Position numbers and translations under genes: made by a program. The notes beneath the pieces were generated by a model that saw only the letters and a program-made list of their open reading frames with translations, ran no database searches and had not been told where the DNA came from. A stretch of DNA of 64,000 nucleotides from an uncultured Pseudomonadales bacterium (GTDB lineage Bacteria > Pseudomonadota > Gammaproteobacteria > Pseudomonadales > Azotimanducaceae): the NCBI GenBank assembly GCA_937775265.1, contig CALKBV010000008.1, positions 124,001-188,000 on the forward strand, written 5' to 3'. This document shows, one piece after another, positions 37,584 to 46,496 of the stretch (its first letter is position 1; each line of letters opens with the position of its first letter).

Positions 37584-38081
37584 GTGAGTCGCTACCTGCC
37601 TGGTCGGCGAATCAATGCTACTCTGATCAACAGCCTGCTTGCCGGGCTGTTGATTATATTTAGCCCTTGGTCTACCGCCGAATCGACAGCCGAGACCTCG
37701 CCCCAAACGTCAGTATTCAAATTTTATGTGGAGGACATCAAGTCCACCATGCAAGCATATGTGGCCAGCCAGGTCGATACCGATAGTATCTTTCATTTGA
37801 AAGATGATAAGACCGGTGAAAACCTCGAACTGAAGTTCGTGATGGTGCACGACCCGGTTCGTCAAATTCGAGGCAACATCTATTTTGCCTGCACAGATTT
37901 TCATGTGCAGGGAGAACCAGAGAAAATTTACGACATCGACTTCTGGATGGACGGTTCAAGCGGCGAACTTAAGGTTTACGACACCAAGGTGCACAAAGAA
38001 CCTCGCTCATCTCTGCTTTACGGGTGGTATAAACATCCACGTTATACCTTCGTCAATGACGAGGTCGAATACCTCTATTGA
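37584..38081 (+). CDS. Exported protein of unknown function
   Basis: 165 residues from a GTG. A signal sequence around residues 13-32 (LINSLLAGLLIIFSPWSTAE) is followed by a mature domain of mixed strands: FKFYVEDIKSTMQAYVASQV, LELKFVMVHDPVRQI, IYFACTDFHVQ, YDIDFWMDGSSGELKVYDTK. It has one Cys and ends in aromatic-rich HPRYTFVNDEVEYLY. I do not recognise the family. It probably works in the periplasm, and perhaps with the His-rich repeat protein, with which it seems to form a two-gene unit. Confidence 0.72.
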   Translation: MSRYLPGRRINATLINSLLAGLLIIFSPWSTAESTAETSPQTSVFKFYVEDIKSTMQAYVASQVDTDSIFHLKDDKTGENLELKFVMVHDPVRQIRGNIYFACTDFHVQGEPEKIYDIDFWMDGSSGELKVYDTKVHKEPRSSLLYGWYKHPRYTFVNDEVEYLY

Positions 38082-38218
38082 CTCGATTGCACCCTAACAA
38101 CGGCTCGCAACAACGGGCTCGTAGCAACGGGATAATGACTCCGGCCCCGCTATTAGAGACCAAAATTGGCGCCAAATTTGTAGTAACTTTTGCGTAACGA
38201 TCAACGAGAGCACAATTT

Positions 38219-39091
38219 ATGAGCCATTTGTTGCTGGACAAAAAAAAAGACCACATAGCCACGATCACCTTTAACCGGCCAGAAAAGCGCAATGCTTACA
38301 GTCCCGAGATGGCCGTGAAGCTCACGGAATATTTGAGAGACTGCGATCGTGATCCGGACGTGCGCGCCGTCATTATTACTGGTGCAGGTGATGCCTTTTG
38401 CGTCGGGCTTGACATGAACGATGTTAAAGAACGCGGTGAGAATCCCAGATCATCTGAAGCACCTGACGTCTCTGATTCAGGTGGTCACCCAACCCAGCGA
38501 GTGCTAAGAACCTATCCGTTCCAGATATCATCAAAGCCCGTCATCTGCGCCATCAATGGTTCTGCAGGAGGCTTCGGCGCTGCCTATCCACTCACCTGCG
38601 ACATACGAATTGCAGCTGAAGATGCCAACATCGCCTTTTCTTTTGTGAAGTGGGGGTTGATCCCTGAAATGGGTGCAACCTGGACCTTGCCGCGTTTGAT
38701 CGGTATTGAGAAAGCCGCGCACTTGATGTTGACCGGCCGTAAAATCACGGGTGCTGAGGCTGCAGAAATGGGGCTGGTATTACGTGCCGTACCTCGCGAC
38801 CAGGTATTAGATGAAGCGATTGCGCTTGCAACGGAGATAGCAGAAGGCTCATCACCTTCTGCCGTGTCGCTTGTGAAGCAGATGACCTGGGGGCGAATCA
38901 TGGATGAAGGTGAGCTCTATCGAGCGATATATGAAGACGATGATGCAATTGCCTGGGCTTTCACCGGGCCTGATTCTTCAGAAGGCAATGCTGCGTTCCT
39001 GGAAAAGCGTTCGGCAAACTGGGCAGAAGTCGATCCGGACCAGCTGCCAAAGTTTGGTCGACGAAATGCTAACCCCTTTGGCTTGGGCTAA
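38219..39091 (+). CDS. Enoyl-CoA hydratase/isomerase family protein
   Basis: 290 residues, crotonase fold. THE start reads MSHLLLDKKKDHIATITFNR with P next. The oxyanion loop is FCVGLDMNDV, followed by ICAINGSAGGFGAAYPLTCD and the second acid in FVKWGLIPEMGATWTL. The Glu usual in the first position is not evident in GGFGAAY, while the PEMG Glu is kept. A hydratase, isomerase or thioesterase acting on an acyl-CoA is likely. The pattern resembles the crotonase at 40208 more than the one at 30291. Confidence 0.87.
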   Translation: MSHLLLDKKKDHIATITFNRPEKRNAYSPEMAVKLTEYLRDCDRDPDVRAVIITGAGDAFCVGLDMNDVKERGENPRSSEAPDVSDSGGHPTQRVLRTYPFQISSKPVICAINGSAGGFGAAYPLTCDIRIAAEDANIAFSFVKWGLIPEMGATWTLPRLIGIEKAAHLMLTGRKITGAEAAEMGLVLRAVPRDQVLDEAIALATEIAEGSSPSAVSLVKQMTWGRIMDEGELYRAIYEDDDAIAWAFTGPDSSEGNAAFLEKRSANWAEVDPDQLPKFGRRNANPFGLG

Positions 39092-39226
39092 CACAGAATT
39101 AGCGAGTCAGTCTTGATGCGCTCCATCGAAATGGTGCTCGAAACATCAGAGTCGTGTGCAACGATGAAATGTTTTGCGAATATTACTCGTATCAGGCAAT
39201 TCGGCCTATCTCAGCGTTTATATAGA

Positions 39227-39367
39227 TCATGTGCCTCTCACCGTCAGCTGTTCAAGCCCTCGAAAGAAAGGTGAGTCCGACCAGACAAAGTCCTGCTCAG
39301 GTAGTGTTAGCTCGGGATTAGGTGCCTTGCTTTCTCTATCCGGGAAATGTCGAAAAATAGTCTCGGC
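39227..39367 (-). other. Possible gene-end remnant
   Basis: A leftward 46-codon open stretch without a start codon reads like a protein tail (FRHFPDRESKAPNPELTLPE and onward, ending LEQLTVRGT). A stop lies just upstream. The 39092-39405 gap holds nothing else. It could be the last piece of a lost gene or chance. No family was recognised. Confidence 0.25.
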
Positions 39368-39405
39368 CTAAACTTGAATATCCAAAGGTAAGGCGACCTT
39401 AGGTA

Positions 39406-40203
39406 TTAGTCCTGTAGATAAAATCGAGTCCCGCAAATCAGCACCTGGTCGTCTGAGACATAGCAGTCACGACGCTTTGCCGCATTCAGTATCGCGGCCC
39501 GATCCGCGACTCGAATATGCAGCCCAGAGAGACCAGGCCCGCGATCGTCACCTAAAGGAACGAAACGTAACGTAACATTGTTGAGCGATACAACGATGCT
39601 CTCTGCGTCGACAGCGCATTCAGCGCCAACAATGCGCGCCCACTTGTCAGCAAGCGAGGCAGGGTCAGCTGCTTGCAGTTCAACGCCGACGATATCAATG
39701 GTGACATCCTGCCTGACCTTGTCTTCCCAGCCGAGGCCGCCGACAGGCATCCAATAACCATCAAAGTCATTATGCTGGTCTGACTCAAGTTCAAGGAACG
39801 CAGCCTCAAGATCCCGAGGGTGCAACTGCGTCAGATGCCAGTCACCTCGCTCTGCCTCATGCGCAATCCTCACGCCGCTATCGAGGGCCCGCTGTCGTGC
39901 TGCAAGTTGGGTCTCTCGACTATCGGCTTGGGTGATCACCATGTAGCCGCCATCACCGCCGCGACGTTCCAAATAACGACCACCCGCGGTTGCCTCCTGT
40001 ATTGGCGCGACCACCTCAAGGAAGTTTCGACCAATTGGCATCAGGGCGTTCTCGAGCCCAAACGCGGCGACACCATCATCGACGTAACAGACATTAATGC
40101 CGAGGATAGCCGTTAGGTCTTCAATGACCGGCTCGAGTTGTGCGGCAACAAGACAGATCTGGCGTAGTTGAATACCTGGCTGCACTTCTGGTTGAATGCT
40201 CAC
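39406..40203 (-). CDS. Glyoxalase-like (VOC) domain protein
   Basis: 265 residues from a GTG at 40203, four bases after the upstream crotonase stop and with GGAG about 12 bases ahead. An ATG at 40239 would add 12 residues overlapping that gene. The N-terminal half reads LRQICLVAAQLEPVIEDLTA and the second carries IVGVELQAADPASLADKWAR, as in glyoxalase-like domain proteins. Metal ligands are not obvious in both halves. It is probably co-transcribed with the crotonase and may be an isomerase or dioxygenase on its product. Confidence 0.72.
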   Translation of the reverse strand: MSIQPEVQPGIQLRQICLVAAQLEPVIEDLTAILGINVCYVDDGVAAFGLENALMPIGRNFLEVVAPIQEATAGGRYLERRGGDGGYMVITQADSRETQLAARQRALDSGVRIAHEAERGDWHLTQLHPRDLEAAFLELESDQHNDFDGYWMPVGGLGWEDKVRQDVTIDIVGVELQAADPASLADKWARIVGAECAVDAESIVVSLNNVTLRFVPLGDDRGPGLSGLHIRVADRAAILNAAKRRDCYVSDDQVLICGTRFYLQD

Positions 40204-40207
40204 TGGA

Positions 40208-41044
40208 TCAATTCTCCAGCTTGGAGAAATTAGGTGCACGCCTTTCTACAAAAGATGCAACACCTTCCTTAAAATCGTCGCGCGCCAGACTCTCGTCCAT
40301 CCAGCGAGAGGACTCCGTCATCGCCTCTCCCAACTCACGATTCAAATGTTTGTACACCTGGCGCTTCATCATCATAATGGAAGCGGGCGCTGACGTATTT
40401 GCTATGTCGCGCAAAAATTGCTGTGCCTCGCTGCAACAGGTGCCGGATTCACATAGTCGATTGGCGTAACCCATGCGGAACGCTTCTTCGCCATCAATCC
40501 GCCGCGAGCTCCAATACATATCGAGGGCATTGGCGGGACCCACAATGCGCGGCAACATCCAACTAGTACCATGCTCGGCGATCAATCCACGGGGACCAAA
40601 AGAGGTGACCAGTTTGGCATTGCGGTCCATAAAACGCATGTCGCAGAATGTCGCGTAACTGAAGCCGAGTCCTGCAGCCGCACCATTGATGGCGGCGATC
40701 AACGGCTTGCGCAGCCCCAAAAAATAGGTCGGCGACCCATGGTAGTTAGGGTCGCCATCTGGATTGCCGGGTTGCGCTTGCAGATGTTCGAAGTTGGCCG
40801 TGGTGCGCTCGCCCGCATCACTCATCGACCCTAGAGCATTCATGTCTACGCCAGCACAGAAACCACGACCCGCTCCCGTCAGAACCGTGCCGATCACGTT
40901 GGAGTTTGTTTCTGACTGATCTAAAGCGTGGCGAACCTCTGCCTGGGTCAGGTCGGTCAGTGCGTTCAATTGGTCCGGCCGGTTCATTGTGATGGTGGCA
41001 ACAGGACCATCGACAACATATTGAATTTCCTGATATTCCGACAT
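40208..41044 (-). CDS. Enoyl-CoA hydratase/isomerase family protein
   Basis: 278 residues from MSEYQEIQY, chosen because GAGGAG lies 7-10 bases before this ATG. The frame stays open to 41140 but adds only atypical residues. Marks are ATITMNRPDQLNALTD, FCAGVDMNAL and IAAINGAAAGLGFSYATFCD. The acid is kept as GLIAEHGTSWMLPRIVG. The fold is crotonase. It probably hydrates, isomerises or cleaves a CoA ester. The next gene, a VOC protein, follows 4 bases after the stop. Upstream lie phased 11-base repeats that may control it. Confidence 0.88.
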   Translation of the reverse strand: MSEYQEIQYVVDGPVATITMNRPDQLNALTDLTQAEVRHALDQSETNSNVIGTVLTGAGRGFCAGVDMNALGSMSDAGERTTANFEHLQAQPGNPDGDPNYHGSPTYFLGLRKPLIAAINGAAAGLGFSYATFCDMRFMDRNAKLVTSFGPRGLIAEHGTSWMLPRIVGPANALDMYWSSRRIDGEEAFRMGYANRLCESGTCCSEAQQFLRDIANTSAPASIMMMKRQVYKHLNRELGEAMTESSRWMDESLARDDFKEGVASFVERRAPNFSKLEN

Positions 41045-41140
41045 ATTCATTCTCCTCGATTTACGCTTATTTTGCGTACAGGCTACCGCTGTAAGGCATA
41101 CCTTGTCGAGAGATTCGAATCTGGCGCTAAAAGCAGGCAT

Positions 41141-41217
41141 TGATCTATTATTGAACTAGTATTGATCTCGTATTGAACTCGTATTGATCTCGTATTGATC
41201 TAGTCATGAAATTGATC
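41141..41217. repeat. Seven phased 11-base direct repeats
   Basis: Units on the plus strand are TGATCTATTAT, TGAACTAGTAT, TGATCTCGTAT, TGAACTCGTAT, TGATCTCGTAT, TGATCTAGTCA and TGAAATTGATC, with no spacers. The period of one helical turn puts each TGAWC on the same DNA face. The array lies about 100 bases upstream of the leftward crotonase gene, in a gap (41045-41506) without other features. Confidence 0.8.
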
Positions 41218-41506
41218 AGTGGTCGGCAGGAGCTTCGCCGTATGGCTGGAAGATACTTGGCAACCCGCACAAAAACAGGTCTGATTCATCCTGTTCCCCA
41301 CAACCGCAGTGACTGCAGATTCATCGATGATCTAAATAGATAAATATCCAGGGTGGCTTGATTTAATGCATAGCTTTAAAGCCCATTTATATTGCACATC
41401 GATCAATGAACGTATCTAATCCCCGCTTAATCGTATCTCCTGAACTTTTGGCGAATTTTACTTGGCCACTACAACCACTTTTTAATCGGTCTACGGAACA
41501 GCAAAC

Positions 41507-42094
41507 ATGGGGAGGTTACAAAGAGATTACTCAGGTACTACTTTACCCGTCTCTACATTTGTACACGTCCTATACCGTCACGGCTGCACAATGGGTTTTA
41601 TTGCCGCCACTCTAATTTTCCTGCAGTCGACACCAGACGTTTTCTGGGCAGTTATTTCAGACTTTTCAGATAGCCCTTCAACTTATATCGTGGCTTTATT
41701 ATCCGCGCTAGGTTTTTTCCTTGTTTTTTTAGTCAGTAAAGGCGTGCCACTGAGTAGAATTCAAGGCCTGTGGATTGTCTATCTGCTTTATATATCGATT
41801 GTTGAAGAACTAGCCTTCAGGCTCTTTCTGCCTATGGTTATAGAACCATCTGCAGGGTTTTTGTCTGCAATATTGATGAGCAATTTTCTTTTCGCGTTGC
41901 TCCACTATTTTACCCTTCGATGGAAATGGAAAAACTGCGTGTTTGTCTTTTTAGGAGGAATAGGTCTCAGCAGGCTGCTGGAAAATTCTGGCGATTTAGC
42001 TTTATTAGTATTGGTTCATTTCGTAGCTACTTTCCTGAACACGCCGTCGCCGCCAGGTACTTCGACCGATTCCTGGCGAAGCCACCATCGGTAA
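41507..42094 (+). CDS. CPBP-family intramembrane protease
   Basis: 195 residues as an open frame. The likely start is the ATG at 41591 (MGFIAATLIFLQ), because the residues before it are not hydrophobic. Membrane helices follow, with the CAAX-type sites VEELAFRL (EExxxR), NFLFALLHY (FxxxH) and HFVATFLN (HxxxN). These form the metal-free glutamic intramembrane protease site. Family members process or immunise against peptides, or act on prenylated proteins. The N-terminus is short, and a second frame from 41406 overlaps it, so an N-terminal frameshift is possible. Confidence 0.75.
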   Translation: MGRLQRDYSGTTLPVSTFVHVLYRHGCTMGFIAATLIFLQSTPDVFWAVISDFSDSPSTYIVALLSALGFFLVFLVSKGVPLSRIQGLWIVYLLYISIVEELAFRLFLPMVIEPSAGFLSAILMSNFLFALLHYFTLRWKWKNCVFVFLGGIGLSRLLENSGDLALLVLVHFVATFLNTPSPPGTSTDSWRSHHR

Positions 42095-42314
42095 TTGCCA
42101 ACGAAGTTGTGGTGTCTACTCGTCATGCAGTTTGACCGATACTTAAGTGACGCCACCAGCTTTCGGCTTGGTATTATCAGCCTATAATGTGATTGGTTCC
42201 TCGTTGACTCTAAGTTGCTGAGTTACTGTCTTGAATACTTTTTCTCAATGACCCTCCTGAACTAAGGCATACTCCTAAGTCATCGATATCGATCACTATA
42301 ACGAGAGGAGAAAG

Positions 42315-43955
42315 ATGTCTAAGAGTCGATACAAGAGTTGTGTAGCGGTAATCGTGGTTGCTGTCCTGATGTTTACTGGTTGCTCGACCGAGCAGGAACA
42401 AAGTGCTGTGCCAGCGGTCGTCACAGCAGACCCGGTTGGTACGGTCGTCTCGGTAACTGGCGGTAATATCCGAGGTATTGCACGAGGGCATGGTTTGCAC
42501 GAATACCTTGGGATTCCGTTCGCGGCAGCACCGGTTGCAGAAAAACGTTGGCAGCCACCACACCCAATTGAATCGTGGGAGGGTGAGCGTGATGCAACCA
42601 AATTTGGTCTGCCTTGTTATCAGCCAGGGTCGTTAAGTGCGTTTTATGATCGCCTCTTTGTTGAAATGAGTGAGGATTGTCTGACGCTCAACCTCTGGAC
42701 TCGGGCAAAAGATGCCTCTGCAGCACTTCCGGTCATGGTATGGGTGCACGGTGGTGCGCTAGTGATGGGTTCAGGAGGTGATTACGATGGAGCGCCATTA
42801 ACGGCAAAAGGTGTAGTACTCGTCACGGTCAACTATCGGTTAGGACCATTTGGGTTTCTTGCCCATCCCGAGCTCACCCAGGAAGGCGGCGGGAATTCAG
42901 GTAATCAGGGCTTCCACGATCAGATCGCAGCATTGCAATGGGTGCGAGACAACGTAGCGCAGTTCGGTGGTGACCCTGGCAACGTAACGATTTTTGGTGA
43001 ATCTGCTGGGTCTTGGAGTATGTCTGTTCTGCAAGCTAGCCCCATGGCGAGAGGGTTATTTCACAAGGTGATTGGTCAGAGTGGTGCGCGATTTATTCCA
43101 TTAAGTGCTTTATCCAAGCCAAGGTGGGGGATACCCTCTGGCGAAGAATGGGGTCAGCGACAAGCATCTGTTTTTACGGGGGCGGACGAATCCGATTTGG
43201 CTACGCTGCGTGCTTTACCAGCGAAGTCGATTATGGATACCTTCTCTGAGGATCCGGAGCTATTACTGAATTTTGACCGGCTCACCATTGTTGATGGGGC
43301 TGTCCTGCCAGATGAGGTGAACACCATTTTCTCCGAGGGCCGCCAAGCTGACGTGCCCGTGATGATTGGTTCGAATGCGGATGAAGCGACTACTTTTGAC
43401 CCAGCATTGGGTAATCCTGGTGGGACAATCGATTATGTCGCGGCGCACGACCAGTTCGTCAAACTTACTTTGCCAACTGCGGCTCAAGAGATATACACGC
43501 TCTATCCAGCGGAGCCCGATGTTGCGCGGGATTCTTTCATTCGATTCAATACAGATGCAATGTTTACTCAGCCCATGCGTTTATGGGCAAATTACATGGA
43601 GAACGTCTCCAGCCCAGTTTATCTTTATTGGTGGGATTGGCGCCCATTAATCGATGGCAGTGACCAGTACGGGTCGTTTCACGCCGCAGAAATCCCTTAT
43701 GTGTTTGGCAACTTGTCAATATTCAATATTGATATTGGGGACAGGGACACAGAGTTTTCCGGAAAGATGATGACAATGTGGACGAACTTTGCCAAAACGA
43801 GTGATCCAAGCGCTGAAGGTATCATTGATTGGCCCGCTTATACTGAAGATAAGCCAGTCACTGCTGTACTGGGAGCTGACATTGGTTTGCGAAATGGGGT
43901 ACGTTCTGCTGAGGTTGAACTGATAACGACCGGGTATAACGCGATGCGAAAATAG
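42315..43955 (+). CDS. Type B carboxylesterase, lipoprotein
   Basis: 546 residues. A lipobox around residues 18-22 (FTGC) makes it a membrane-anchored exported lipoprotein. The alpha/beta hydrolase core has the oxyanion loop VWVHGGALVMGSGG, the nucleophile elbow FGESAGSWSMS, an acid near SNADEATTF, and a His in YGSFHAAEIPYVFG. It hydrolyses esters and belongs to the cholinesterase/PnbA group. GAGAGGAG lies 6-8 bases before the ATG. It stands alone and could release acyl groups from outside nutrients. Confidence 0.92.
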   Translation: MSKSRYKSCVAVIVVAVLMFTGCSTEQEQSAVPAVVTADPVGTVVSVTGGNIRGIARGHGLHEYLGIPFAAAPVAEKRWQPPHPIESWEGERDATKFGLPCYQPGSLSAFYDRLFVEMSEDCLTLNLWTRAKDASAALPVMVWVHGGALVMGSGGDYDGAPLTAKGVVLVTVNYRLGPFGFLAHPELTQEGGGNSGNQGFHDQIAALQWVRDNVAQFGGDPGNVTIFGESAGSWSMSVLQASPMARGLFHKVIGQSGARFIPLSALSKPRWGIPSGEEWGQRQASVFTGADESDLATLRALPAKSIMDTFSEDPELLLNFDRLTIVDGAVLPDEVNTIFSEGRQADVPVMIGSNADEATTFDPALGNPGGTIDYVAAHDQFVKLTLPTAAQEIYTLYPAEPDVARDSFIRFNTDAMFTQPMRLWANYMENVSSPVYLYWWDWRPLIDGSDQYGSFHAAEIPYVFGNLSIFNIDIGDRDTEFSGKMMTMWTNFAKTSDPSAEGIIDWPAYTEDKPVTAVLGADIGLRNGVRSAEVELITTGYNAMRK

Positions 43956-44130
43956 GAGCGCGGGGTACATAAACCAGGGCCAATCGGATCAATCAACGTG
44001 ACTCAGGCCTCGAATTGGCCTATAGCCTCAGAGATTCCATCGTGCGCCGACCTGAAACTCAACGTTCAGGGATGAAGGTGTGCTTGGCTGGCCTTTCGAG
44101 CAGCAACAGCGCATTGCTTTATGGTGATGC

Positions 44131-46410
44131 TTAGCCTATCGCTTCCACCCGGACAGGTACGGACTTGTGCCACGGGGTCCCAAAGTATTTATCGGCAAGA
44201 TCGGTAGACGTGAGTTCGTTTGGCGCAGCTCCAGTGGTTTTCATGTTGCCTTGTTCATCGGGATAGTCGAGGCCTAAACCGTTTGGAATGGAGATATGTC
44301 CACGCTGCATCCGATCGTTAATCGCCACAACGACATCCAAAGCACCACGATCAGTCGTGATGCGAGCGTTTGAGCCGTCGCCCAAATTCAGTCGTGCTGC
44401 ATCACCGGGGTTAATGTACATCGCCCCTTCCTTATCTTTTCTGCGCCATGCCGGGTTCCGAAGAATAGTGTTCGCGGTGAAATCGCGTCGTTCACCGGCT
44501 GAAAGAAGAAATGGAAATTCAGCGGTTGTTTCTTGAGGATTTTCTGAATTGAGCTGAGCTGCAGCTTCCAACATTTCCGGAAGATCGAAATTAACACTGC
44601 CCCCGGGCGTTCTTTGCCAGACATCGGGCCAATCTTCTTTGCTCATGATAACTGCACTGGGTCCAGCCAGGATCGCATCAAACAAATTGTCTCCCAGCGC
44701 CATACCTTCGCCAGCGACCCCAGCGGCTTCGACGGATATTCTGTTGGCGATGACATGTTGGTGACATACCGCCCACAACGCAGCGGCGTTTTGCATGCCT
44801 TCCGGTAAGGTCCTACCAAGAGTCCGGTAGAGGAGTGCCGGGGCGACTTTGCCGAGAGCAGGGTTTTCCCGGAGCTTAGTGAAAATCAAATTTCGAAAGC
44901 CGTCGCGACCGCCTTCCGCCAGGGCGGCGTTAAGTTCTTCTTCGATACCTTCTGGAATAGCGCCAAGAGCTATTGCAAGGCGTGCATGGATTTCAGCTTC
45001 ATCCAAGACACCTTCAGGCCGAGCGAAAAGCGGGGCCCTCACGTGAAAGTAATTTTCAGGGAACTCAAAGTTAAAGAAAGTCGCCTCAGCTTTTTCGTAT
45101 TGTGTGGTTGCAGGTAGCACATAGTCTGCTTGGCGTGCGGACTCAGTCATTGCAATGTCGATAACGACACTGCACTCAAGCGCGCGCATGGCCTTGCGCC
45201 ACTTGGTGCTATCGGGCAACGAGTGCACGGGGTTGGCGGATTCGATGATCATTGCGCGATAACGATTTGGATGATCGGCCAAAACTTCATCAGGTATGAT
45301 GTTCGCAGGAATGATGCCAGCGATGATGCGACCGCCTAACACAGGGCTTTTGCCTCTCTCTTTGCCGCTCCCCAAATTGCCCAAGCCATTGGATGTGTAG
45401 GCAGTTCCAGGCTTGGCGAAGTTTCCGGTCAACAACCACGTGAGGCGTTGCAGGTAGCTCACGAGCGTGGAGTGCCGGTTCATTTGAGTGCCTAGGTCCT
45501 CAAGAACCGCGACGCTATCAGCGAGCGCTATAGTTCTTGCAGTAGACCGAATGATGGCTTCGTCTATGCCAGACTTTCGTGCGCAGTCGGCGATATCAAT
45601 CTTATCAAATACACCCATGACGGCTTCCACACCGTTGGTATGACCTGCAATCCATTGGTCATCCTGCAAGTTCTCCTGCACGATTGTTGCGACCATGCCC
45701 GCGAGTAGCCAGGCGTCGCGACCCATCTTTACGGGTAAGTGGATGTCTGCAAGGTCTGCGGTTTCTGTTCTTTTCGGATCGATAACGACCAGAGTTCGAT
45801 TGGGATCCTTGGACATTTCACGAATCTCGGCGCGTGCCCGATGTAAGCCATGAGATTGCCACGGATTTTTACCCAAAAAAATCACGACCTGGGCGTGCTC
45901 AAAGTCGGCATGGTTGTAGCCGCCTAGCATGCGATCGGCCACCCAAAACTCACCGGTCTTTTCTTGTGCGAGGGCGTTCGAGCGATATTTCACGCCTAAC
46001 GTCGACTGGGTTGTGCCACTGTAAGCGCCTGGCAGGTGGTTCCCTTGACCGCCGCCGCCATAGTAAAAAATCTTGTCTCCGCCAAGTTCGTCACGAATCC
46101 CACTGAGCTTGGACGCGATCTCAGCAATCGCGGTGTCCCAATCAATGGCATCGTACCCGCCTTCAGCATTACGCTTCATGGGGGACAACAGGCGATCATC
46201 GCGATTCTGGTAGAAATTTAAACGTGACGCTTTGTTGCAGAGATAACCCTGCGACGCGGGGTGATTCTCATCTCCCTTGGTACGCACAATCTCGGTACCT
46301 TCTGCATTCAATTGAACTTTGACACCACAATTTAAAGTGCAAAGGATGCACGCTGTGGATTTCCAATCGCTATTGTTTTTGTCAGGCCCTTTATCTATGC
46401 CTTTAGCCAT
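44131..46410 (-). CDS. Molybdopterin oxidoreductase, DMSO reductase family
   Basis: 759 residues. The N-terminal 4Fe-4S site has C21, C24, C28 and C58 (CILCTLNC up to GYLC). The central pterin domain shows VVIFLGKNPWQSHGL and VVIDPKRTETADLADIHLPV, and the C-terminal barrel TTDRGALDVVV and LDYPDEQG. No Tat signal is present, so it is cytoplasmic. A Cys or selenocysteine ligand to molybdenum is not evident near the expected spot. The BCCT transporter ends 86 bases upstream and is read the same way, so imported substrate and reductase or oxidase may be linked. The exact reaction is unknown. Confidence 0.9.
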   Translation of the reverse strand: MAKGIDKGPDKNNSDWKSTACILCTLNCGVKVQLNAEGTEIVRTKGDENHPASQGYLCNKASRLNFYQNRDDRLLSPMKRNAEGGYDAIDWDTAIAEIASKLSGIRDELGGDKIFYYGGGGQGNHLPGAYSGTTQSTLGVKYRSNALAQEKTGEFWVADRMLGGYNHADFEHAQVVIFLGKNPWQSHGLHRARAEIREMSKDPNRTLVVIDPKRTETADLADIHLPVKMGRDAWLLAGMVATIVQENLQDDQWIAGHTNGVEAVMGVFDKIDIADCARKSGIDEAIIRSTARTIALADSVAVLEDLGTQMNRHSTLVSYLQRLTWLLTGNFAKPGTAYTSNGLGNLGSGKERGKSPVLGGRIIAGIIPANIIPDEVLADHPNRYRAMIIESANPVHSLPDSTKWRKAMRALECSVVIDIAMTESARQADYVLPATTQYEKAEATFFNFEFPENYFHVRAPLFARPEGVLDEAEIHARLAIALGAIPEGIEEELNAALAEGGRDGFRNLIFTKLRENPALGKVAPALLYRTLGRTLPEGMQNAAALWAVCHQHVIANRISVEAAGVAGEGMALGDNLFDAILAGPSAVIMSKEDWPDVWQRTPGGSVNFDLPEMLEAAAQLNSENPQETTAEFPFLLSAGERRDFTANTILRNPAWRRKDKEGAMYINPGDAARLNLGDGSNARITTDRGALDVVVAINDRMQRGHISIPNGLGLDYPDEQGNMKTTGAAPNELTSTDLADKYFGTPWHKSVPVRVEAIG

Positions 46411-46496
46411 GGGAATCCCTTAAAGTGAGTTTTGAGTTTGACACTTTAGGATCGTTGACGAAAGGCTTGACCTCTACGTGTTTTTGAGCAGCCTGA

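Noticed and set aside
41406..41615. Separate 69-codon gene before the CPBP protease
   Set aside because: It overlaps the protease frame and has no family marks. It may be the protease N-terminus in another frame, but this could not be shown.
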